From Bacillota bacterium (GTDB lineage Bacteria > Bacillota_A > Clostridia > Lachnospirales > Lachnospiraceae), in assembly GCA_023443625.1 (NCBI GenBank), contig JAEZTQ010000091.1:1-27649 (forward strand): DNA of 27,649 nt. The letters run 5' to 3'. The translations under genes were made by a program, and so were the position numbers. The notes under the pieces are model-generated. The model was not told the DNA's origin. It was given only the letters and a program-made list of their open reading frames with translations, and did no database searches. This document shows, one piece after another, positions 1 to 7,880 of this stretch; positions within the stretch are counted from its first letter, which is position 1, and each line of letters opens with the position of its first letter.

Positions 1-134
1 TGTGGTTGGAGCCTTTCTGAAACCATCAAGTGGTAGGAGCAATGAACCAATCCACAGTGTCTCCAAAAGTATAGCATACAGTCCTTGGAGAGGGACTATA
101 AATACTACTACTATATAATACGAGGAATAAAGCT

Positions 135-1166
135 ATGGGTGCTTTCTTATTCAAAAAGAAAATAAGGGTTTTGGTGGTTGACGATAGTCTGCTATTTCGT
201 GAAGTGCTGGCTAGAGGTATTTCTTCCGACCCTGACATTGAAATAGTAGCCAGAGCGCAGGATCCATTTGATGCAAGAGACAAAATTCTTGAGTTTGAAC
301 CTGACGTCATGACATGTGATGTTCAAATGCCTAAAATGAATGGTATTGAATTTATCAGAAGACTTATTCCTCAATACCCCCTGCCTGTCATTGTGGTCAG
401 TACGGTCAGTACAGCTGTGTTTGATGCAATGGATGCCGGTGCAGTTGATTTTGTGGCAAAGCCGGATGTACAATCTCCAAGTAATGTTGAATCATTCATC
501 TTTGAGTTGATAGCCAAAATTAAAATTGCATATCACGCTAAGGTTAATCAACCTGCAATCGAACAGCATAACAGCAATAGGTCGGAAATGCGGTATGACA
601 CTAGTAAGTTAATTGCCATTGGTTCTTCTACCGGGGGAACAGAAGCGATTTATAACATTATGAAACGATTGCCGCCTAATATCCCGGGTATCCTGGTAGT
701 ACAACATATACCGACTGTCTTCTCCCGGATGTTCGCCGATAGACTGAACTCGCAAACCGGCCTGCATGCAAAGGAAGCGCAGACAGGAGATTATCTGGAG
801 CCGGGAATGGTGCTTGTAGCACCTGGAGATCAACATATCAAGGTTAAAAAAATTGGCGACAGATACAGGGTGGAAGCCTTTTATGGAGATAAAGTCAATG
901 GACACTGTCCTTCAGTAGACATACTCTTTGAATCTGTAGCCAAGGAATGCGGCAAAAATGCGATTGGAATCATTCTAACGGGGATGGGCTATGATGGAGC
1001 AAAGGGGTTGCTGGCTATGAGAAGAGCAGGAGCCAAGACGATTGGACAGGATGAGCAGTCCTGTGTTGTCTATGGTATGCCTAAGGTCGCATATGAGATT
1101 GGTGCGGTTGAAAAACAGACATCACTATCCAATATACCACAGGTTTTATTATCGATGTTAAAATAA
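135..1166 (+). CDS. cheB: CheB, chemotaxis protein-glutamate methylesterase
   Basis: This 343-residue protein removes methyl groups from (and deamidates) chemotaxis receptors, acting in adaptation at the cytoplasmic side of receptor arrays. The N-terminal receiver domain (about residues 9-130) shows the acidic pair D16-D17, the phospho-acceptor D62 in the TCDVQMP context, and a Lys in VAKPD. The alpha4-beta5 part is slightly shorter than in classical CheB. The C-terminal esterase domain (about 155-340) carries the catalytic triad S165 (GSSTGGT), H191 (VQHIP) and D287 (GYDG). The start ATG follows an AGGAAT site. No cheA, cheR or receptor gene is visible in the window, so its partners must lie upstream (the gene begins near the left edge) or elsewhere. 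The family assignment is secure from both domains. Confidence 0.96.
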   Translation: MGAFLFKKKIRVLVVDDSLLFREVLARGISSDPDIEIVARAQDPFDARDKILEFEPDVMTCDVQMPKMNGIEFIRRLIPQYPLPVIVVSTVSTAVFDAMDAGAVDFVAKPDVQSPSNVESFIFELIAKIKIAYHAKVNQPAIEQHNSNRSEMRYDTSKLIAIGSSTGGTEAIYNIMKRLPPNIPGILVVQHIPTVFSRMFADRLNSQTGLHAKEAQTGDYLEPGMVLVAPGDQHIKVKKIGDRYRVEAFYGDKVNGHCPSVDILFESVAKECGKNAIGIILTGMGYDGAKGLLAMRRAGAKTIGQDEQSCVVYGMPKVAYEIGAVEKQTSLSNIPQVLLSMLK

Positions 1167-1183
1167 TGTGAATAGGTTAACAG

Positions 1184-1529
1184 GTGAAAAGTTACGCTCT
1201 GGTTGGTGGTTCCGCTAGTGGAAAATCCACGTTGTTAAATCTTCTTATGGGAAGTTATTTCACGTCTTATAAAAGGAAGTTCTGTTATGCTTGTGGATGA
1301 AGCAAGAGCTGCACTGGATGTAACAACAGCGGTGGCTATCACCAACTCCATACTGGAAATCGAAGATTTAACAAGAATTATTGTGACCCATCTACTAGAA
1401 GAAGTGATATTAAGAAAATATGATAAGATTTTTGTTTTACAGAATGGAAGCCTGACAGAACAGGGTACTTTTGAAGAACTGATGAAGGAAAAAGGATATT
1501 TTTATTCCTTGTATATGGTATCCCAATAA
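1184..1529 (+). pseudogene. ABC transporter ATP-binding domain remnant, internal deletion
   Basis: Two pieces of one ABC ATPase lie in adjacent frames. The first reading, from a GTG at 1184, gives ALVGGSASGKSTLLNLLMG, a clear Walker A motif with flanks, and ends at TGA 1298-1300. The second, 1287-1529, begins LVDEARAALD (Walker B end and D-loop), continues to the H-loop (IIVTH) and ends with the usual LQNGSLTEQGTFEELM and LYMVSQ tail of exporter-type ATPases. The Q-loop and the LSGGQ signature, normally about 85 residues between these pieces, are missing, and the frame changes at the join. The gene therefore cannot make a working ATPase. The C-terminal 80 codons remain open, which suggests a fairly recent loss. 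Confidence 0.85.
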
Positions 1530-1544
1530 GGTAACAAACAGAAA

Positions 1545-1590
1545 ATACCTGCCCGTATCCAATAAATGGAGCCTTGCAGGTGTTTTTTTT
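1545..1590 (+). terminator. Rho-independent terminator after the ABC remnant
   Basis: The stem is ACCTGC (1547-1552) pairing with GCAGGT (1576-1581), with one extra wobble pair and one A-T pair below it. A run of eight T residues (1583-1590) follows. It lies directly after the remnant's stop codon and probably served the original ABC transporter gene. Confidence 0.75.
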
Positions 1591-1966
1591 ATTGAGAGTT
1601 ATAGACCCTTTGATGATAGAAATAACTTCCGTCATGGACCCAGCAGAATGCTTTCTCAAGGCATATTGAGACATACTGCTTGGCAGAATGAAAAAGATGG
1701 TGATTCGACAAACCATGGAAAAAGACCTATCTGGAAGAACCTATTTAAAAATTTTTTAAGATACATTCAATTTTAAAAATAGAGTATGGTTATTTATTCC
1801 ATGGTATGGTAATATAACTATCATTTAACTTTTTTCGTCATTTTATTCTTTATTATGTATTAATTCATGGGATACCATAAAGTGGATCGGATGGGTATTT
1901 TTAAAGAATTTATGACTTACCAACGCTATATGTAATACAATATTCTAGTACAAAGGAGTAAATGAA
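1591..1966. other. Gene-free gap before the SUKH cluster
   Basis: No intact gene is seen in this AT-rich stretch. One frame is open from 1648 (ATG) to 1776 and reads 42 residues, ending in a basic stretch like KRPIWKNLFKNFLRYI. This resembles the extreme N-terminus of some ABC exporter subunits and could be another scrap of the ABC transporter whose ATPase remnant lies just upstream, but the likeness is too weak to call. A possible -10 box, TACAAT (1936-1941), lies just upstream of the next gene without a convincing -35 box. Confidence 0.4.
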
Positions 1967-2515
1967 ATGATATCACCAAATGAATTCGTTAAGCAGTGGA
2001 AGAGTATATGGGTTGAAGAACCCATAAAGTTTAGCGCAGATACGCTAGAAGACTTAGAGATTGATAAGGAAGCAAAAAAATTTCTTATGGAAGCCGGATT
2101 GCCGGATAGCGCAGCACCATCACTATCATTTAGTGTAGGTATGCCGTCCATTTGTGAGAAATATGGGATGGAAGAAGAGTATAGTAGTTACAAATACATA
2201 GGCTCAACTGGCTGGGGTGACCCCATATGTTTGTATGAAGATGATGGGTCCATAGTGTATTTGGATCATGAAGAGAATTTGGAATATCAGACATTTATTA
2301 ACTCCTCAATCTTACAACTGGCGGAATCGCTGCTAGTATATGCACAACTGATCCAGGAAACACAGAAAGAAAATGGAGACGATGCCTTTTTGGATAATAA
2401 TATTCCCGAGCGGCTGAAGAAGTGGATTTTTGAAGAATTAAAAAGGATTGATCCGCCAGCGGTGGAAGATGGTTTTTGGAAAGCAGAGCTGGAAAGCCTC
2501 GATGAGGAAGAATAA
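1967..2515 (+). CDS. SUKH-4 family immunity-type protein
   Basis: This 182-residue soluble acidic protein has the SUKH-4 (SMI1/KNR4 superfamily) pattern. It has AGLPDSAAPSLSF near residues 43-55, then YKYIGSTGWGDPICL with a following IVYLDH segment, and the late motif FINSSILQLAESLLVY. Members of this superfamily are mostly immunity proteins that bind and neutralise polymorphic or contact-dependent toxins; that is family knowledge, not shown here. AAAGGAG sits 8 bases before the ATG. It is followed by a second SUKH-like gene and an ankyrin remnant, a typical immunity-gene array, but no toxin gene lies in the window. The tail (DEEE) is strongly acidic. The family call is good; the partner toxin is unknown. 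Confidence 0.8.
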   Translation: MISPNEFVKQWKSIWVEEPIKFSADTLEDLEIDKEAKKFLMEAGLPDSAAPSLSFSVGMPSICEKYGMEEEYSSYKYIGSTGWGDPICLYEDDGSIVYLDHEENLEYQTFINSSILQLAESLLVYAQLIQETQKENGDDAFLDNNIPERLKKWIFEELKRIDPPAVEDGFWKAELESLDEEE

Positions 2516-2541
2516 AGATTAGTTTAAAATAAGATATCTTA

Positions 2542-2556
2542 GATACAAATTGTATC
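2542..2556. promoter_or_regulatory. Small perfect dyad upstream of the second SUKH-like gene
   Basis: GATACAA and TTGTATC form a perfect 7-bp inverted repeat around a single A. It lies 21 bases before the next start codon, in the 62-base gap between the two immunity-like genes. It could be an operator or chance AT-rich symmetry. Confidence 0.3.
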
Positions 2557-2577
2557 AAAAAGGAAGGGTGGACTTAT

Positions 2578-3135
2578 ATGGTTCATAATATGTTTGTAGA
2601 TTTTATAAAACTTTCAGCAAAGCTGCGTTCTGATTATCCTGATAGTCTAGGAAGCTCCTTCAGTGGATGGGAAAATGTTGTGAAAACCTTAACACCTAGT
2701 ATACCAATTATCTATAAAGCAATTTATAGTAAGGTTTCAGGAACTATGCGTAACATTGAAAACCAGACATTGATGGATTTTATTCCTGGATACAGGTTAA
2801 TACATATTCAGGATTTAGAGAAAGAGAATACGAACCTTAAAGCCGTCTTACAGTACTATGAAGGCTTTGAAAAAATAACTTTGCTGCCAATATTGGCAAA
2901 CTACTCCAGCGATTTTATTTGTTTTGGTAGAGATGAGAGGGGTATGGAAAAAATTTATAGCGTGCATCATGATGATGAACCATATATGTTATATGAGTCT
3001 CCAGAGAATTTTTTAAAAACTATTTGTGAATTTTATAGACAGAATGTGTATTTTTTAGACCAAGACGGTTATCTGGATTGTGATTTTGATAAATTACAAA
3101 TCGTAAGCACAAAAATAAATCTCGACATTACATAA
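2578..3135 (+). CDS. SMI1/KNR4 (SUKH)-like protein
   Basis: This 185-residue cytoplasmic protein has no signal or membrane segment. The core FIPGYRLIHIQDL, the central LLPILANYSSDFICF followed by IYSVHHDDEP, and the end YESPENFLKTICEFY with NVYFLDQDGYLD match the general SMI1/KNR4 layout, in which a hydrophobic beta strand pair and an 'sp-eNFL-t' helix mark the fold. SUKH proteins are usually immunity factors. GGAAGGG lies 9 bases before the ATG. Placement directly after a SUKH-4 gene supports the assignment to an immunity cluster. The subfamily cannot be fixed by eye. Confidence 0.65.
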   Translation: MVHNMFVDFIKLSAKLRSDYPDSLGSSFSGWENVVKTLTPSIPIIYKAIYSKVSGTMRNIENQTLMDFIPGYRLIHIQDLEKENTNLKAVLQYYEGFEKITLLPILANYSSDFICFGRDERGMEKIYSVHHDDEPYMLYESPENFLKTICEFYRQNVYFLDQDGYLDCDFDKLQIVSTKINLDIT

Positions 3136-3155
3136 TAAATATTATAGCAAATTAG

Positions 3156-3363
3156 CATCTTGATGTCAGTGAACCTGAAAGAAATCCCTTATTTTGGGCA
3201 ATTCATGGAGGACATCAGGACATCGCTAAGCTCTTGGAGGAATATGGAATTGACATTCATGTTATATATAAGTACTTCTATGAGGAATATGGATACAATT
3301 GCTTTTGCTATCGAGCTTGGACAGAATGAAATAGCAGATTTATTAAAGAAACTAACCGAATAA
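3156..3363 (+). pseudogene. Ankyrin-repeat immunity-like remnant, frameshifted
   Basis: In the frame starting at 3156 the sequence reads a good ankyrin repeat (NPLFWAIHGGHQDIAKLLEE, then YGIDIHV), ending at TGA 3327-3329. In the frame ending at 3363 it reads a second ankyrin-like repeat (NMDTIAFAIELGQNEIADLL). The two halves fit as neighbouring repeats of one small protein, with the frame change falling at about 3265-3295. A stop at 3153-3155 closes the upstream side, so the N-terminus is also gone. Short ankyrin proteins often sit among immunity gene arrays, which fits the two SUKH-like genes just upstream. A TTG-initiated 67-codon reading of the second frame exists but has no convincing ribosome site. 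Confidence 0.7.
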
Positions 3364-3438
3364 AGTAATTAAAGTTTATCAGAGAGACATATATGGAGAC
3401 TAAGGTATGAAAGAGACTAATTAAAAAACCTGCAATGA

Positions 3439-3466
3439 TTAACTAATTAGTCAGCACTTAGATAAT
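3439..3466 (+). promoter_or_regulatory. Possible promoter of the first hscC
   Basis: TTAACT (3439-3444) and GATAAT (3461-3466) are spaced by 16 bases, and they lie 19 bases before the hscC start. A 10-base palindrome ACTAATTAGT (3442-3451) overlaps the -35 side. The boxes are imperfect, so this is tentative. Confidence 0.3.
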
Positions 3467-3484
3467 TTTTATTGAAGGCTTAAT

Positions 3485-5182
3485 ATGGTAACTGTTGGCA
3501 TGGATCTGGGAACAACAAATAGTTTGGTGGCTTATTGGAATGCTGAGAGGGCAGAAATCATCCCGAATGTAATCGGTGAAAACCTGACACCTTCCGTGGG
3601 CAGCGTAGATGAAACCGGTGAAATTCTTGTAGGGCAGATTGCAAAGGAAAGACTGATAACTCATCCAGATATGACTGCGGCTGTCTTTAAACGATTTATG
3701 GGTACTGAAAAAAAATATCAACTTGGTAAATATAATTTTACACCAGAAGAGCTTTCTTCCTTTGTATTAAGGTCATTAAAGGCAGATGCAGAGGCTTTTT
3801 TGGGTCAAGCTGTAGAGAATGTGGTAATCAGCGTACCGGCATATTTCAATGATATCCAGCGCAAAGCGACTAAACATGCGGCGGAATTAGCCGGACTGAG
3901 TGTTGAAAGGTTAATTAATGAACCCACTGCGGCAGTTTTGTCATATGGTATTCACCAACAGGAGGAGTCTGCCTTTCTTGTTTTTGACCTGGGGGGCGGA
4001 ACTTTTGATGTTTCGGTACTGGAATTGTTTGAAGGAGTAATAGAGGTTAGAGCGGTTGCAGGGGATAATTTTCTGGGAGGAGAGGATTTTACAGACGCAT
4101 TGATGTCTCATTTCCTGGAGATACACGGAATTGATCCGATCTTAATAGATTTGAGAACAAAAGCGGACATCTATAAACAGGCGGAATTATGTAAAATTGC
4201 TCTTGGGGGATCTGAGAAGGGAAAAATGAACCTTATTCTGGAGGGACAAGGCTATGAAAGTGTGATTAGCCGTAGCGACTTCGAAAATATAGTAGAAAGA
4301 CTGATCTTCAGGCTTTGTCATCCAATTGAGAGGGCGTTGCGTGATGCATCCATGCATCCAGAAGAAATTAATTCTATTATTCTGGTGGGTGGTGCTACCA
4401 GAATGCCTATGGTCAAATCCGCTGTGGTCAAAATTTTGAAACAGTTTCCTTGTACCAATATCAATCCGGATGAGGCAATTGCCTTGGGAGCAGCTGTTCA
4501 GGCAGCATTAATAGAGAAGAATGAATTTCTACAGGAAGTCATTATGACCGATGTATGTCCGTATACGTTGGGAACCTCTTTCTCAAAAAATATAAAAGAT
4601 GATAAATACGAATCCGGATACTTTTTGCCAATTATTGAACGTAATACCTCGATACCGGTAAGTAGGGTGGAGCGGCTCTATACCATAGCAGACAACCAGA
4701 CTCGCCTGTGCATTGATGTATATCAGGGAGATGGCAGGAGGGTAGAGCACAACTTAAAAATTGGGCAGCTGGAAGTTCAGGTTCCTCCCGCTCCGAAAGG
4801 TGACCAAGCGGTGGATATTCGATATACATATGACATCAATGGTATTCTGGAAGTAGAAACTACGGTTGTGAAAACTGGAACCAAGAGAAGGCTGTTAATA
4901 GAAAGCAATCAAGGTGGCATGTCTAGAGATGAATTAGAAGAAAGAATGAGGGTATTGGAAAGTATAAAAATTCATCCTAGGGAACAAACCGAAAATCGTC
5001 TTTTGCTTGCGAAAGGAAATCGATTGTATCAGGAAGCCCTGGGTGATAAACGGGAATACATAGGAGACTTGCTCGGCGACTTTGAAGCTGTGCTTGAAGG
5101 ACAGAATGAGAAGGAAGTCAGGAAACGGGCCAGAGCATTAAAGATTAAGCTGGAAGAAATTGAAAGGTGGTGGGGATATTGA
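3485..5182 (+). CDS. hscC: HscC-type Hsp70 chaperone, copy 1
   Basis: This 565-residue ATP-dependent chaperone is of the HscC branch of Hsp70, which is shorter than DnaK (about 640). The nucleotide-binding domain (about 1-370) has DLGTTNS (D7), INEPTAA, the phosphate-2 loop DLGGGTFD (D168) and adenosine-motif LVGGATRMP (about 300). The interdomain linker and substrate-domain start read [13 protein letters not shown], then [21 protein letters not shown] and YDINGILEV, as I recall from E. coli HscC. The helical lid is reduced and there is no EEVD-type tail. GAAGG precedes the ATG. The end overlaps the start region of a J-domain/ankyrin gene (TTGA or a downstream ATG), which implies coupled translation. 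Cytoplasmic. The role is probably with that J-protein rather than general folding. Confidence 0.93.
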   Translation: MVTVGMDLGTTNSLVAYWNAERAEIIPNVIGENLTPSVGSVDETGEILVGQIAKERLITHPDMTAAVFKRFMGTEKKYQLGKYNFTPEELSSFVLRSLKADAEAFLGQAVENVVISVPAYFNDIQRKATKHAAELAGLSVERLINEPTAAVLSYGIHQQEESAFLVFDLGGGTFDVSVLELFEGVIEVRAVAGDNFLGGEDFTDALMSHFLEIHGIDPILIDLRTKADIYKQAELCKIALGGSEKGKMNLILEGQGYESVISRSDFENIVERLIFRLCHPIERALRDASMHPEEINSIILVGGATRMPMVKSAVVKILKQFPCTNINPDEAIALGAAVQAALIEKNEFLQEVIMTDVCPYTLGTSFSKNIKDDKYESGYFLPIIERNTSIPVSRVERLYTIADNQTRLCIDVYQGDGRRVEHNLKIGQLEVQVPPAPKGDQAVDIRYTYDINGILEVETTVVKTGTKRRLLIESNQGGMSRDELEERMRVLESIKIHPREQTENRLLLAKGNRLYQEALGDKREYIGDLLGDFEAVLEGQNEKEVRKRARALKIKLEEIERWWGY

Positions 5183-5187
5183 TTAAT

Positions 5188-7848
5188 ATGTGGGGGATTT
5201 TGGGCATTGAACCAACCAGTAGTGCTTCGGAAGTTAAAAAGGCTTATGCAAAACAGCTTAAAGTATACCATCCGGAGAGTAACCCGGAAGAATTTCAACA
5301 GTTAAGAGAGGCCTATGGGGAGGCTTTAGCGTACATAAAACGCAGATTTGAAGAATCCTTAAATGAGGATGCCGTATTGGGTGGGCATGAGGAAGAAGTT
5401 TGGGAAGCAGAGCAGGAAGATGATACGCATGACAGGTCAGAGAAATACAAGTTATTTGAGGATTTGATTGGTCAGGTAAAAAGTCTATATGAGGATAGTG
5501 ACGCAAGAATCGATATTCAACGCTGGAAGGCTCTGATGAAAGCAGAGACTCTGTGGAATCTAGAGGACAGGGAGCTTTTTAGCTATTGGTTGAAGGAATT
5601 TTTATTGGAGAATTCCAGGCTGACTATGGAAGTCTGGAGTCTTCTTGATGATTATTTTCACTTTAGCGAGCTGGATGAACCCTTTTCATCCTTGCCTAAG
5701 CAGGATCTTGGCAGGGCAGTGAGCTATGGCGATCCTGATATCGTAAGATGTCTGCTTGAGAACGGGGTAAATACAGAAGCAGTGAATCATCAGGGATTGA
5801 CACCCTTACTATCGGCGGCGGCCCAGGGAAACCTTGAAATTGTTAAAATGCTTGTAGAATACGGGGCCAATATGAAAGCCGTAGACACAAAAAGCAAAAC
5901 TTCGTTGATGTGGGCTGTGGACAATCAACATCTGGAGGTTTTGCAGTATCTGATTGATAACGGCGGTGATATCGAGGCAAGAAAAGAGGATGACTGGACT
6001 CCTCTAATGTGTGCAGCATATTATGGCAGCCTAGAGATAGTTCAATGCTTGGTGGAAAACGGAGCCGTAGTCAATGCGGTTAGAAACAATGGAGACACAG
6101 CATTAGATTATGCCGCACTACACGGACATAGGGAGACCGTCTTATACCTTGTGGAACACGGTGTTGATAAACGGTGGTTGAATCTGATATATTCCAGCAG
6201 TATTGGCCTTTTAGACCGTGTAAAATATCTGATTGAAAAAAAGGGTGCAGATATTGAGGAACGTAGTAGTGTTGAAGGCTATACCGCATTATATATTGCA
6301 GCGAAGAAAAGACATGTAGAAGTGGTAAAATATCTACTGAGTATGGGCGCTTTTGTCAATACTGAGGATACACTAGACATGTCACCACTGTTGGCGGCTG
6401 CCTTGAATCTAGACAACGAAATGATGGATATCCTTCTGGAAAACGGTGCGGATCTGGAACATAAAACAGGTTTTTCCAGATATACACCATTGATGTGGTG
6501 CATGGAATGGGAAGCGTATAACGCCATCGATGATCTATTGAAGAGAGGTGCTGACATTAATGTCAAAGATTGCTTTGGACAGACATCTCTGATGATTGCA
6601 GCCCGAGGAGGAAAATTAAAGCTGATGGAATACTTGCTGGATAGAGGAGCAGAAATAAGCACTCAAGATGATTGTGGCTGTGATGCACAGCACGAAGCAG
6701 TAAAATGTAATCAGCCTGAGGCGCTGGAACTGCTTTGGGAGAGAGGTGCCAATATTGAGCTCCGAGACAAGTGGGGAAAGAATCTTCTTTTGACAGCCAC
6801 TTCCTCCGGTCAGGTTGAGATGCTGATGTTTCTGGAGAAAAAGGGGTTCAGTCTCTGGGAGCGTGACAACGAAGGTAATACTCCTCTTATCATAGCCGCA
6901 AACTATGAGAGACTGGATGTTGTCAAATATTTGCTGAAAAGAGGATGCGATGTTAATGAGAAAAATACTGCAGGGCAGACAGCACTGATGCTTGCGGCTA
7001 TAAATGGATATTTGCCAATCGTCAGGTTCTTAATCCAGAAGGGGGCAGAGGTACAAGGAAAGGACAGTAAGGGCAAGTCGGTACTGATGCTGGCAGCAAA
7101 AAATAAGAGTGTGGATACAATCGAATATCTACTTGACAATGGTGGGGATATTAAGGAACTGGATATTGTGCTGCTTAGCTGTGTGGGGATGACAGACCGA
7201 GTAAAGCAGCTGGTTGAAAATGAAAATGTGGATATAGAATCCGCAGATGAAAATGGGTGTACAGCCTTATTGAGTGCAGTGAAAAGTAACAATATTGAAC
7301 TTGTAAAATACCTGGTGGAAAAAGGAACAGACATGGAGGCGAGAGACCAGAGGTTTGATGGAAGAACAGCTTTGCTCCTAGCAGCCCAAAGAGGTTATCA
7401 AGACATTGTGGAGTTTCTTTTGAAAAAGAAGGCAAAGCTTGAGGCAAGGGACAATCTTGGAAAGACGGCCCTCATGTCCGCAGTAGAGTTAGGAAAAGTG
7501 GAAACCTCAAAATACCTCATAAAAAAAGGTGCAGATCTAGAAGCCATAGACAATAAGGGAAATACGGTGCTGATGTTGACAGTCATCCGTGGAAATAACG
7601 ATTTGGTGTCCCATGTGATACAAAAAGGAGCATTGCTCAATAAAGTGAATCAGGATGGAATTACAGCATTAATGTTTGCCGTAAAGGATGAAGAGCTTGA
7701 TAATGTAAAATTCCTGGTAAAAGGTGGTGCTGATGTTAGCATAAAGGATAAGAAGAATAAAACTGCGCTGGATTATGCTCAAGAGGAAAAAATTCTTAGC
7801 ATCATTGCATACCTGAAAAAACAGCCTGTTAAAGAGCCTTTCTGCTAA
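5188..7848 (+). CDS. J-domain protein with about 22 ankyrin repeats (J-Ank1)
   Basis: This protein of about 886 residues is likely the dedicated co-chaperone of HscC copy 1. Residues 1-50 form a J-like domain of the DjlB/DjlC kind: WGILGIEPT, EVKKAYAKQLKVYHPE and QQLREAYGEAL. The canonical HPD is HPE. An acidic linker follows, then a Trp-rich helical segment (about 85-165: RWKALM, LWNL, EVWSLLDDYF) that recurs in J-Ank2. From about residue 173 to the end I count about 22 ankyrin repeats of 33 residues (pattern TALMxAAxxGxxEIVxxLLxxGAD). No membrane segment is seen. The start is uncertain. ATG 5188 is used here; TTG 5179, overlapping the hscC stop, and GTG 5167 are possible, and the GGTGGGG site at 5169-5175 suits TTG 5179. 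Clients are unknown; a client-binding role for the solenoid is inference. Confidence 0.85.
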   Translation: MWGILGIEPTSSASEVKKAYAKQLKVYHPESNPEEFQQLREAYGEALAYIKRRFEESLNEDAVLGGHEEEVWEAEQEDDTHDRSEKYKLFEDLIGQVKSLYEDSDARIDIQRWKALMKAETLWNLEDRELFSYWLKEFLLENSRLTMEVWSLLDDYFHFSELDEPFSSLPKQDLGRAVSYGDPDIVRCLLENGVNTEAVNHQGLTPLLSAAAQGNLEIVKMLVEYGANMKAVDTKSKTSLMWAVDNQHLEVLQYLIDNGGDIEARKEDDWTPLMCAAYYGSLEIVQCLVENGAVVNAVRNNGDTALDYAALHGHRETVLYLVEHGVDKRWLNLIYSSSIGLLDRVKYLIEKKGADIEERSSVEGYTALYIAAKKRHVEVVKYLLSMGAFVNTEDTLDMSPLLAAALNLDNEMMDILLENGADLEHKTGFSRYTPLMWCMEWEAYNAIDDLLKRGADINVKDCFGQTSLMIAARGGKLKLMEYLLDRGAEISTQDDCGCDAQHEAVKCNQPEALELLWERGANIELRDKWGKNLLLTATSSGQVEMLMFLEKKGFSLWERDNEGNTPLIIAANYERLDVVKYLLKRGCDVNEKNTAGQTALMLAAINGYLPIVRFLIQKGAEVQGKDSKGKSVLMLAAKNKSVDTIEYLLDNGGDIKELDIVLLSCVGMTDRVKQLVENENVDIESADENGCTALLSAVKSNNIELVKYLVEKGTDMEARDQRFDGRTALLLAAQRGYQDIVEFLLKKKAKLEARDNLGKTALMSAVELGKVETSKYLIKKGADLEAIDNKGNTVLMLTVIRGNNDLVSHVIQKGALLNKVNQDGITALMFAVKDEELDNVKFLVKGGADVSIKDKKNKTALDYAQEEKILSIIAYLKKQPVKEPFC

Positions 7849-7880
7849 TTAGAAAAGAAGGCATACAGATAGGAGTTAAT

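Noticed and set aside
2..118. 38-codon open frame at the left edge, ending 16 bases before cheB
   Set aside because: It could be the tail of an upstream gene such as a chemotaxis receptor, but the translation shows no recognisable motif and other frames cannot be judged at the edge.
1648..1776. 42-codon ORF with a basic C-terminus, possibly an ABC transporter N-terminal scrap
   Set aside because: Too short, no ribosome site, only a vague likeness; mentioned in the gap entry and not called as a gene.
3160..3363. 67-codon TTG-started ORF as a real gene
   Set aside because: Its first half is an out-of-frame reading of an ankyrin repeat that makes sense in another frame; treated as one frameshifted remnant.
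6279..7640. Long minus-strand open frames inside J-Ank1, rich in Ser, Phe and Leu
   Set aside because: They are antisense shadows of the ankyrin repeats; their regular spacing follows the 33-residue repeat and they have no ribosome sites.
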